Translations under genes and position numbers: made by a program
The notes under the pieces: generated by a model
What the model was told of the DNA's origin: nothing
The model's input: the letters and a program-made list of their open reading frames with translations, nothing else
Databases searched by the model: none
Shown: positions 16,120-24,500 of the stretch, one piece after another
How positions within the stretch are numbered: position 1 is the stretch's first letter
Layout of the letters: each line of letters opens with the position of its first letter
DNA from: CAYXWM01 sp964468805
GTDB taxonomy: Bacteria; Bacillota; Clostridia; Lachnospirales; WRBF01
DNA: 33,833 bases
Direction of reading: 5' to 3'
NCBI GenBank assembly: GCA_964468805.1
Contig: CAYXWM010000028.1
Span: forward strand, 1 to 33,833

Positions 16120-16827
16120 CCGTCGTTTATGCTCGGTGCGGTTGTGGGCGGCTGTAATCTTTGCAATATCTTCCTGTGAGCCGGTTCCTTCTTTTATAAA
16201 AAGGTCTATGGCTTTGTATGTGACGCCCATTTCTTTTTCGTCGGTTTGTCCTTCATAAAGTCCTGCCGACGGCGGTTTTTCTATTAATTCTTTGGGCGCA
16301 CCCAAGTATTCCAAAAACTCGAAAATTTCTGTTGCACATAAGTCCAGTATTGGGTTGAAGTCATAGGCTCCGTCACCCCATTTTGTAAAATAACCCATGA
16401 AAGACTCACTTCTGTTGCCCGTTCCGGCTACCAGATAACCCATAGACTGTCCCAGGGTGTAGAGAGTAGTCATTCTCAATCTGGGGTTAATGTTGGTCTT
16501 TGCCAAGTCTGTTACTTTTGCTACCTTTTCTATGCGTTCGCAAAGCAGGTTTCGCATATCGGTTAAATCCACTTCTATGGTTTCTATGGAAAAACGCTCC
16601 GCAAGCTTTAGGGCGTGTTCCCTGTCTTGATTATAGTTTTGCTTGGATACACAGGGCATGATTACCCCCAAAACGTTTTCTGTTGCCTTTCTGCATAATA
16701 TTCCCACCAAGGCGGAGTCTTTTCCGCCGCTGCTGCCGAAAATTATGCCGTTGGCTCCGCTTGTTTTAAGAATATCCCTTATCCATTCCACACGTTTTTC
16801 TGTTTCCTGTGCGTAATCTCGACCCAT
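16102..16827 (-). CDS. nadE: NAD+ synthase (ammonia-dependent)
   Basis: Converts nicotinate adenine dinucleotide to NAD+. The 241-aa protein has the ATP-pyrophosphatase P-loop FGSSGGKDSA (31-39), GVIMPC, NINPRLRMTTLY, GTGNRSE, a KWGDGAYDFNPI substrate loop and KPPSAGL. No glutaminase domain is present, so ammonia is the likely nitrogen donor. The start at 16827 has CGGAGG upstream. Together with pncB it covers the first and last step of nicotinate salvage; nadD is not in the window. Confidence 0.95.
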   Translation of the reverse strand: MGRDYAQETEKRVEWIRDILKTSGANGIIFGSSGGKDSALVGILCRKATENVLGVIMPCVSKQNYNQDREHALKLAERFSIETIEVDLTDMRNLLCERIEKVAKVTDLAKTNINPRLRMTTLYTLGQSMGYLVAGTGNRSESFMGYFTKWGDGAYDFNPILDLCATEIFEFLEYLGAPKELIEKPPSAGLYEGQTDEKEMGVTYKAIDLFIKEGTGSQEDIAKITAAHNRTEHKRRLPLHY

Positions 16828-16861
16828 GGTTATCCTCCGTTTCGTTAGTGCTTTAACTTGT

Positions 16862-16890
16862 ATAATACTATATTGTACCGTTTAAATCAA
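16862..16890 (-). promoter_or_regulatory. Promoter of nadE
   Basis: On the minus strand: -35 TTGATT, 17-nt spacer, -10 TATTAT, about 35 nt before the start codon. Confidence 0.6.
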
Positions 16891-16928
16891 TAGAAATACA
16901 TTTTTAGGCAAAATCAACGCATACGGTA

Positions 16929-17567
16929 CTAACCTACCAGCCTCATCAAACCGAGCATAACCAAAACCGAGCCGGAAATAAAAACCCATATTTTTGCGTT
17001 CAGCTTGAATTTGGCTAATTTTGTACCTATCCAAGACCCGAAAGTTAAAAATGCAAATTGCATTACCGCTACAGTCAAAGGAATATAGATGTCATTCAAA
17101 CCCATCATAGCGGCACCCACCCCGGCTCCCAAGGAGTCAACGGAGAGAGCTATGCCTATATAAACGGCTTCAATGGGTTCTATATAAGAGGAGCCGTTTA
17201 AATCGCCCGATTTTGGGTCCCTTATAATTTTAATTGTGATACCCATGGATTTTATAATAAAGCTGAATATACGCTTTTCACTTTTAACGGGTTTAGCCGG
17301 TTCTTCTTTTTTAAAACGAGCTTGGAATATAATCCAAAAACCCATAATACATAATATTAATACACCTATAATTCTTGCAAAACTTTCCGGCAAAATTTGA
17401 CTTAATGTAATCCCGGCAAAAATCGAAAGGCTTGAGAAAAGATAAGCCAAAACAGACATGAGAAACTTAGCAAAAAAAGGAATTACTATGCCTCGCACAC
17501 TGTACGACAAGCCGGTTCCCAACGCATCAATGCTGACTGAAAGAGCAAGAAATAAAACGCCTAACAT
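16929..17567 (-). CDS. ytaF: YtaF-like sporulation membrane protein (MntP-related)
   Basis: 212-aa integral membrane protein with about six hydrophobic helices in two related halves: MLGVLFLALSVSIDALGTGL at the start and EAVYIGIALSVDSLGAG after the middle, each with the SxDxxGxG pattern of the YtaF/MntP fold. MntP exports Mn2+; YtaF is linked to sporulation and its substrate is unknown. I chose the ATG at 17567 (AAAGGGG 8 nt upstream). A 20-codon longer frame would run into the leader hairpin repeat and is not family-like. Divergent from the Ca2+-ATPase gene, from which it is separated by about 170 bp. Confidence 0.85.
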   Translation of the reverse strand: MLGVLFLALSVSIDALGTGLSYSVRGIVIPFFAKFLMSVLAYLFSSLSIFAGITLSQILPESFARIIGVLILCIMGFWIIFQARFKKEEPAKPVKSEKRIFSFIIKSMGITIKIIRDPKSGDLNGSSYIEPIEAVYIGIALSVDSLGAGVGAAMMGLNDIYIPLTVAVMQFAFLTFGSWIGTKLAKFKLNAKIWVFISGSVLVMLGLMRLVG

Positions 17568-17589
17568 TCCCAAAACCCCTTTATAAGTT

Positions 17590-17638
17590 AAAACCTTGGG
17601 CAGAAGCAAAATAATTTTCTCACCCAAGTCCCAATTTC
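17590..17638 (-). repeat. Leader hairpin repeat, copy 3 (upstream of ytaF)
   Basis: Begins AAAACCTTGGG and has an opposing TTTTCTCACCCAAG arm (17614-17627), 22 nt upstream of the ytaF start codon. Same orientation and position as copies before dcd and uvrA. A further CCAATT/AATTGG hairpin follows in the ATPase leader. Confidence 0.65.
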
Positions 17639-17740
17639 TAAAATATGAATTGGTGGGTTTCCCAATGAAGTTCTTAATCTCATTTTATGTTTTAGGCATA
17701 TTATCTGTCCCAAGAAAATATATTTATTTATGGAACAAGT

Positions 17741-20422
17741 ATGATGAAAAAGGAATGTGATGTACAAATGACCTGGCACAGCAAGCATTACACGGAAGCC
17801 CTTCGGCACTATGAAACGGAATCTCAACACGGTTTAAGTGCAGCTGCGGTTAAGGAGAAACAACGAAAGTTCGGGCTTAACACCTTGCCGGAGAAAAAAC
17901 GGACAAGTCTGATTGTAAGGTTTTTCATGCAGTTTAACGATTTTATGATTATAGTGCTCATAGCGGCGGCGGGAGTATCCTTTCTGATTTCGCTACTGAA
18001 CGGACACAATGATTACTTTGATTCTGTCATTATCTTATTTATAGTGGCTGTTAATGCGGTTTTGGGGCTTATTCAGGAAAACAAGGCCGAAAAATCCTTG
18101 GATGCCTTGAAAAAAATGACCGCCCCTAAGTCTAAGGTGCAAAGAGACGGAAAAATTGCGGAAGTAGATACGGTGGATTTGGTGCCGGGAGATATTTTGG
18201 TCTTGGAAACCGGTGATTTAATTACGGCTGATGCAAGACTTATCAACAGTATCAATCTGAAAGTTGAAGAATCCGCTTTGACGGGAGAATCCGAACCGTC
18301 CGAAAAAGACGCAGAGGTTACAGTTAAGGAAGATGCCGCCTTGGGCGACAGAAAAAATATGGTGTTTTCCGGCTCCTGTATCAGCATGGGTAAGGGCAAG
18401 GCAATAGTAACCGCAACCGGTCAAGATACGGAAGTGGGTAAAATAGCCCATATGATAATGGAGGACAACTCTCCCGAAACTCCTTTGCAAAAAAAATTAA
18501 CCCAAACCGGAAAAATGCTGGGTTTGGGTGCGTTGGTTATTTGCTTTTTAATTTTCTTCTTGGGAATATTCCATAAAATAGACGTATTCGATATGTTTAT
18601 GACCTCGGTTAGCTTGGCTGTAGCCGCCATTCCGGAAGGATTGCCGGCAATTGTAACCATAATGCTTGCCATAGGCGTACAAAAAATGGCAAGACGAAAC
18701 GCCATAGTACGAAAACTTACGGCAGTGGAAGCCTTGGGCTGTGCAAACGTTATCTGTTCGGACAAAACCGGCACACTTACCCAAAACAAAATGACCGTTG
18801 TGGAAATACGCAATGCCGCAGGCACCTTAACCGGCGAAGACTATGCTACAAAAATAATTTTAAGGTATGCAGCTTTATGCAACAATACCGTGGTAAATGA
18901 AAATTCCTTAAAAGGTGAACCCACGGAAAAAGCTTTGGTTCAAGCGGCTTTGGATGCAAACATAAACACAAGCGACTTGGAGAACCAATTTATCCGAGTA
19001 TCCGAAATTCCCTTTGATTCCAAGCGAAAGCTTATGAGTACCCTGCATAAGGACAAGGACGGAAAATACATAAGCATAACCAAAGGTGCCCCGGATATAT
19101 TGTTGTACAAATGCACTCACTATTACGAAAAGGGCGATATAATTCCCTTGGGCAGCCAAAAACAGTTACAAATATCAAAAATTATTTCAGCTATGGCAGA
19201 AAAGGCTTTGCGTGTATTGGCTGTAGGCTACAGAGAATTTCGAAATATGCCTCAATCCGAAGAATCGGCTTTGGAACAAAACATGGTATTCTTAGGATTA
19301 ATCGGAATTATAGACCCACCAAGACCCGAGGCAAAGGAGGCCGTTGCTGTTTGTAAACAGGCGGGAATAAGACCGGTTATGATAACCGGGGATCATCTGT
19401 TGACGGCAAGAGCCATAGCCGAAGATTTGGGCATAGCCTCAAAAGCAGATTACGCCATGACCGGAACCGAGCTTGACTTAATCAGCCAAGAAGAATTAAA
19501 CTCAAATATACATAAATATTCGCTGTTTGCAAGGGTTTCTCCGGAGCATAAACTGAGAATAGTCAAGGCTTTTCAAAGCACAGGAGCGGTTGTGGCAATG
19601 ACCGGAGACGGGGTAAACGATGCACCTGCCCTAAAAGCGGCTGACATAGGTTGTGCTATGGGTATAACCGGTACGGAGGTTGCGAAAGGTGCCGCAGATA
19701 TGATTTTGACGGACGATAACTTCTCTACCATAGTAGCTGCCGTAAGAGAAGGCAGAGGTATTTATGCCAACATCAGAAAAGCCGTGCATTTCTTACTTTC
19801 CAGCAACATAGGCGAAATTATTACTATGTTGACTGCCTTGTTGATGGGTTGGTCTACACCTTTGTTGGCAATACATTTGCTATGGGTAAACTTGGTAACA
19901 GATTCTTTACCTGCCATTGCCCTTGGTCTTGATCCTTGCGATGACGACATTATGAAACGAAAGCCCTATCGCCACACCTCCTTGTTTTCCGGCGGTCTGT
20001 GGCAGAAAATAGCCACACAGGGGTTAATGATAGGTATGCTGGCACTTTTGGCCTTCGGTATAGGTCATGTTTTCTTCGACAAAAACGATTCCGTTGTTGT
20101 AGGTCAGACCATGGCTTTTGCCACTTTAAGCATATCCCAATTGGTTCATGCCTTTAATATGCGTTCGGAAAAGTCAGTGTTCAGCATAGATCTTTTCGGC
20201 AACAAACAACTGGTTTACGCCTTTTTCATGGGATTGTTCTTACAGGTCTTTGTTATAATGACCCCTGCTTTGGCAGGCATTTTCAAGGTTTGTCCTTTAA
20301 GCCCCGTGCAATGGCTTTTTGTAACCCTACTTTGTATATCTCCTATATTCATAGTTGAATTGCAAAAATCTTGGGAAAATCATCGCCGCAGACGACCAAT
20401 AGCGGCAGACAGCTCCGTATAA
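17741..20422 (+). CDS. P-type Ca2+-transporting ATPase (SERCA/PMR1-like)
   Basis: 893-aa cation pump that should export Ca2+ from the cytoplasm using ATP. Order of features: N-terminal cation ATPase domain (WHSKHYTEALRHYETE), actuator loop LTGES, TM4 with AAIPEGLP (near 298, Ca2+-binding Glu), phosphorylation site SDKTGTLTQ (near 340), nucleotide motif KGAPDILL, MITGDH, hinge TGDGVNDAPAL (near 621), TM5 SSNIGE and TM6 NLVTDSLPA. The TM4-TM6 residues that hold Ca2+ in SERCA (Glu; Asn, Glu; Asn, Thr, Asp) are all there, which favours Ca2+ over Mg2+ or K+. The start is unsure: ATG at 17741 has only GGA upstream, ATG at 17768 has AAGGA 13 nt upstream. No clear terminator follows. Confidence 0.94.
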   Translation: MMKKECDVQMTWHSKHYTEALRHYETESQHGLSAAAVKEKQRKFGLNTLPEKKRTSLIVRFFMQFNDFMIIVLIAAAGVSFLISLLNGHNDYFDSVIILFIVAVNAVLGLIQENKAEKSLDALKKMTAPKSKVQRDGKIAEVDTVDLVPGDILVLETGDLITADARLINSINLKVEESALTGESEPSEKDAEVTVKEDAALGDRKNMVFSGSCISMGKGKAIVTATGQDTEVGKIAHMIMEDNSPETPLQKKLTQTGKMLGLGALVICFLIFFLGIFHKIDVFDMFMTSVSLAVAAIPEGLPAIVTIMLAIGVQKMARRNAIVRKLTAVEALGCANVICSDKTGTLTQNKMTVVEIRNAAGTLTGEDYATKIILRYAALCNNTVVNENSLKGEPTEKALVQAALDANINTSDLENQFIRVSEIPFDSKRKLMSTLHKDKDGKYISITKGAPDILLYKCTHYYEKGDIIPLGSQKQLQISKIISAMAEKALRVLAVGYREFRNMPQSEESALEQNMVFLGLIGIIDPPRPEAKEAVAVCKQAGIRPVMITGDHLLTARAIAEDLGIASKADYAMTGTELDLISQEELNSNIHKYSLFARVSPEHKLRIVKAFQSTGAVVAMTGDGVNDAPALKAADIGCAMGITGTEVAKGAADMILTDDNFSTIVAAVREGRGIYANIRKAVHFLLSSNIGEIITMLTALLMGWSTPLLAIHLLWVNLVTDSLPAIALGLDPCDDDIMKRKPYRHTSLFSGGLWQKIATQGLMIGMLALLAFGIGHVFFDKNDSVVVGQTMAFATLSISQLVHAFNMRSEKSVFSIDLFGNKQLVYAFFMGLFLQVFVIMTPALAGIFKVCPLSPVQWLFVTLLCISPIFIVELQKSWENHRRRRPIAADSSV

Positions 20423-20758
20423 AAAGCAAGTTTCCTTAATAAAATCAGCAAAATCAAGCCTTTCCGGTTTTAAGGCAGTAATATTTGGAAATAATTATAA
20501 AAGGGTTTTGAATAATTTCAAAGTTTTGAGAGATAATAAAGAACCCCTGTCCAATACAGACTGTATAATACTATTTCCATTTAAAAACATTGAAATACTT
20601 AATTGCATAAGGAATAGTAACAAAAGCTATTCTTCGTAAACGGTTCGCTCTTGTGTTTTTTATAAAAAAACACCGGTCGCTCACCACTACGAATATACGC
20701 TTTTGTTACTGCTTTACTCGAAATTAAGTATAGTATAACCGGTAGGAGGCTTGATTTT
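20423..20758. other. Intergenic region between the Ca2+-ATPase and DUF2508 genes
   Basis: It contains the 35-bp repeat (20562-20596) and, directly joined to it, full MITE-like copy 2 (20596-20732). Nothing gene-like, and no strong terminator for the ATPase. Confidence 0.5.
20596..20732. repeat. MITE-like palindromic element, full copy 2 (inverted relative to copy 1)
   Basis: About 137 bp; its reverse complement aligns along the full length with 12086-12219 with only a few substitutions and small indels. The CTCGAAATTAAGTATA end faces the DUF2508 gene and runs into TATAGT (20729-20734), 25 nt before the start codon. In both full copies the same end faces the gene. Confidence 0.88.
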
Positions 20759-21052
20759 ATGGATGCTATATCCGCAGGCTACGGTGCCATCGGGTTTTAT
20801 GCACCGGCCGAAAAGGTATCAAAAAAATCTAAATTAAAAAAGAAAAATATCTCTGACGAAGATATGAACGTAATAAGTAACCTTGAATATCTGAAACAGG
20901 AAATGAACAATCTTTACGATACCTATGCTTTTGAAACCGACCCGACCATGATAGACAGCTATATTTACGAAAGAATGGCCCTTAATATGAGGTACAAATA
21001 CTATTTGGACCTGTGCAAGGAACGTGGTATAGTTGCAAACTTATTTGGTTGA
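20759..21052 (+). CDS. DUF2508 family protein
   Basis: 97 aa. After a basic linker (KKSKLKKKNISDEDMN) the protein is helical: LEYLKQEMNNLYDTYAFETD, then IDSYIYERMALNMRYKYYLD and LCKERGI. That is the DUF2508/YaaL pattern (a pair of helices ending in a tyrosine-rich RYxYYL segment). Function unknown. In Bacilli and Clostridia the gene typically sits between recR and bofA; here bofA follows but recR and dnaX do not precede. TAGGAGG 9 nt before the ATG; the -10 box may come from the adjacent repeat. Confidence 0.8.
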   Translation: MDAISAGYGAIGFYAPAEKVSKKSKLKKKNISDEDMNVISNLEYLKQEMNNLYDTYAFETDPTMIDSYIYERMALNMRYKYYLDLCKERGIVANLFG

Positions 21053-21072
21053 TAGTTTTTTAGGGTCACATT

Positions 21073-21108
21073 AAACATGACATTAATACAATTTAATGTC
21101 ATGTTTTT
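21073..21108 (+). terminator. Terminator or attenuator between DUF2508 and bofA
   Basis: Perfect 14-bp stem AAACATGACATTAA/TTAATGTCATGTTT with a 6-nt loop and a T run, 20 nt past the DUF2508 stop. It lies inside the DUF2508-bofA pair, so bofA either depends on read-through or has its own promoter, which I could not find. Confidence 0.85.
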
Positions 21109-21126
21109 GTAAGGAAAGGATTTTTA

Positions 21127-21402
21127 TTGAATGGTGGTGTTTTTATGCCTGCTCAACTGATAGTATGGTTGATAATTGCCTGTATAGTTCTGATGGTTGT
21201 AATTGCAATTTCAGGCTCCGGCAAAGGCTTGGCAAGGATTGCCGTGCAAAGTATGGCGGGAATTTGCGGAATATTGGTGGCAAATTGGGCTTTCCAACCC
21301 TTGGGGCTAAGTGTGGGGATAAACTTAATTTCAGCTCTTATTACAGGGGTTTTGGGCTTACCCGGTTTTCTTACCTTGTATTTGACACAAGTAATTTTGT
21401 AA
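21127..21402 (+). CDS. bofA: BofA-like pro-sigma-K processing regulator
   Basis: 91-aa (or 85-aa) membrane protein with two hydrophobic helices: LIVWLIIACIVLMVVIAI and, after a G/A-rich segment, the family signature GINLISALITGVLGLPGFL near the end. BofA holds the SpoIVFB protease inactive in the mother cell/forespore membrane until sigma-K is needed. The TTG at 21127 has AAGGAAAGGA 6 nt upstream; an ATG at 21145 (MPAQLIV) is an alternative. The final LYLTQVIL is typical. Together with the GerMN and YtaF-like genes this marks the organism as a spore-former. Confidence 0.85.
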   Translation: MNGGVFMPAQLIVWLIIACIVLMVVIAISGSGKGLARIAVQSMAGICGILVANWAFQPLGLSVGINLISALITGVLGLPGFLTLYLTQVIL

Positions 21403-21421
21403 TTGTACATATTTTTAAGCT

Positions 21422-21464
21422 TATACTTAATTGCTTGTTACTATTTCTTATGCAATTAAGTATA
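21422..21464. repeat. MITE-like element remnant, ends only
   Basis: 43 bp made of the two 13-bp termini TATACTTAATTGC and GCAATTAAGTATA in perfect inversion, with TTGTTACTATTTCTTAT kept from the right end between them. It looks like an internal deletion of the 134-137 bp element, 20 nt after bofA. Confidence 0.8.
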
Positions 21465-21507
21465 GACAATAATGTTATTGCAGCAGACAAATTTGTATTT
21501 AGTCAAT

Positions 21508-21544
21508 AAAAAAATGATCGGTATTTTGCACCGATCATTTTTTT
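21508..21544. terminator. Bidirectional terminator between bofA and the 1459-aa surface gene
   Basis: AAAAAAATGATCGGT pairs with ACCGATCATTTTTTT across a 7-nt loop, with A and T runs on both sides; serves convergent genes. Confidence 0.92.
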
Positions 21545-21558
21545 GTTAACAGTTTTAT

Positions 21559-24500
21559 TTACATTCCGGCATCTGCAATTATTATATCCAGCATTTTAAA
21601 TAGCTGTGCAAAGGTCATGTTTTCTTTGGGTCGGATGGCATTTTCTCCGTCCATAAAGCCTATTGCCTCGGCTTTTAGTATGGCGTTGCGGTAATTTACA
21701 CCGGCGGAATTTAAGTCTCTAAACCTTGATTGTGTTGCTGCGGAATTAACGGGACGGCCTGTTTTCACCTCGTATAATTTTACCAAGGCGTTTATGGCGG
21801 CGTCTCTGGGTACGTTTGTACCGGATATAAGCATACCTGAGGCACCCATGGAGTTAAATTCCTGTTGGGTCATAGGTTCGTTAGCAGCCACAGATAACTT
21901 ACCGTTTGCTACGGCATAAATTATCTTGTTAAACTGACTGGCGTGTACCGGTGAATTGGGCTGATATGCGGTCATATCTGTAATGTTAAATTTGGATGTT
22001 ACGTTTTGCATTTGGTTAACAGCCGGCGCTCCCGGGAAAGCTTGGGGTAAGTCCCTGGCAATAACGGCATAAGCTCCAACGGCGGCTGTTTTATAGGTCA
22101 TGGTGCCGTTGGCTTGGTCGTATTGGGATTGCATGGGTTTCCAACCACCGGAATTAACGTCGGCAAAGTAGGTGCCGATATTTTTTTGGTAGGTATCCGA
22201 GCGGTTTTCCGGTCTTTCCTGTATGGTGGCAGGAGCCGAAAGGGTGTTGAGGCTGATGTTACGGCTTGGGTTATTTACTGTAATACTTAATTTTTGGGGT
22301 GAAGCCGTATAAATTTCCTCCAAAGTCAGCAAAGGAATTGTTGTATCGGTTTGTGCGAAGCGGAAAGTCATAGTGCTGTTCATTCCGAAATCAGGCGAGT
22401 TTGTTTTTAAACTTCCCGCCGGGAAACTCACAAGCAATGCATCCGAACGCAATCTAAGCGCGATTTTCCTTTCATCAAAGGCCTTAACTATAGTATAGGG
22501 TAAAATAAGTTCCCTGTTTGTTACCTTTCTGCCGTTGTAATAGGTCAAATCCAAGCTGTATTCAAATACCTTATCCGCAACCAATCTTGAGATAAAGCGT
22601 TGGTCAACCATATTGTCCCTGTTGCCGTTTGCATCGGTTTTGTTTGAACGGAAACGGTAGGTTAAGGTATCTGTTATGGGGTTATAAATTATTTCGTAGT
22701 CTTCCCAAGGCAAGGGATAGGTGTTGATGTTAATATCTCCGTCATATTCTCCGCCCCATTTTCCGGTTTGGAAGATAAGAGTAGCTGTCCAAGCGGATTC
22801 CAAGCGGATTGAATTTGCCGGATCCACATCTTCCAACTGAGGAACGGTCATTTCTATGGCATCGATAAAATCCGAATCAGGGCTTACTTGCACAGTATAA
22901 CTGTAGGCCTTCTTTATACCCGGTCCTTTTTCTTTTCTGGTAACGGTGAGAATGGTTTTTGCTCTAACGTAGTAAGGTTTATTGGGTGTTAAATCATTGA
23001 ACTTGACAAGTATAAAATTCTTGAAATACTCGCTTTCCAACACTTCCGCAAGAGAGCTTCCGCCTCCGGGGCCTGCTCCGCCGCCGGGTTCTTCGTCTTC
23101 AGCCGGAAGGTCTTTTATATCCTTCATCCATTCTATAATCATATAATCGGAATCAACGGGAAATAAATTCGTGGAGTTTTCCTTGTTGTATGCCTTTAAG
23201 TTATCCATTGAAGCCAAACCCAAACCCTTTGGCGGTGAGGGCGGATTAATAGCCTTGGTGGACATGGATACCGGATTGGACCAATCTGAAACTTTTTCTT
23301 TGCCATCCACGGTAACCGTTGAACGTATCCAAATATAATGCAAGGTTTGCGGGAAAAGATCTTCTATGGTGCAGTAATAGTATACTACCCCGTTTTCTAT
23401 CTTTTCTTCTTTATTTTCATATAGAAATTTCGTTCCGTCTTCGGGATAATTTTGCAATAATTCGTCATATCCCAATTCATACTCCAACTCGGCGGATTTT
23501 TTCCATCTGACCGTAATTGAGGTTTCGGTTGAGGAAACTGCCTCCAAAACCGGTACGGTTGGGGTAATATCCAAGGGCGGTAATACGTCTAAGGTGGTTC
23601 CCACAACAAAGCTTGGGAAGTAGGCGTATTTTTTGTTATCTGCCTTGGTTACAAAGGGACGAAGGAAGATAATATAGGGCGTATTCGGCTCTAATTCTCC
23701 CGGAGTGGGTTTATGCTGTTGTTTTACTTCGAATTCAAGGGTTGGTACGGTTCCGGTTGGTGAAATCTGTGTCCATTCATTATCATTCAAAGTATCCAAA
23801 TATGCCTTGTAAGTAGTTACATCGGTGGCATCGGGCTTCGTGGAGAAATTAGACAGATAGGTGTCGTACTGTTCCACATGAATTTCATATTGGGCATTGC
23901 GTAAATCTATCATTCTGAACGCCAGCAGGTCTATGTCAGCATAACCCAATGCGGTTAAGTCGGCTCTAATAGCAGACAGTGCAGAAAAATATGTGTTGGG
24001 GTCGTTAAAATTACCTGAAATATATTTGGGGTCGTAAAGGTTAATAACCTTGGATGATGGTAAATTTTCCGTATTCTCACCGAAAACCAAGGCACCGTTG
24101 TTTACGCCCACTTGGGTAAACCACTTTCCGGTATTATCGTAGACTTCAAACCAGCGGGTATCCCATTCAACGGTAATGGACTTGTCAGTTATGACGTCTA
24201 CGCCCGGCGGGTCTTGTTTTATTCTCAACGGAGGTTTTGAAATTACCGAAGGTTCAAGCAACAAATCCTCCTTGGGTTGAATATAATGTGCCCTAAAGGC
24301 AGGCTGTGAATAAGCAAATTTCGCCGGGGATATTTCACGTCTTGCAATTATTTTAATATAGTAAACCTTATTATCTTCCAAGGGTTTCATGGCGTAACTG
24401 CCGTCAGGAAGTTTGGTTGCGTATTGCAGAAGATTGGCTTTATAACTCCATTGATCCGGGTCTACAACTTCCTCTTGCAAATCGTTGGCGTCCAACGAAA

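Noticed and set aside
17628..17740. Possible Mn2+ (yybP-ykoY) riboswitch before the ytaF and ATPase genes
   Set aside because: The family makes this worth looking for, but its conserved core was not found; only simple hairpins are present.
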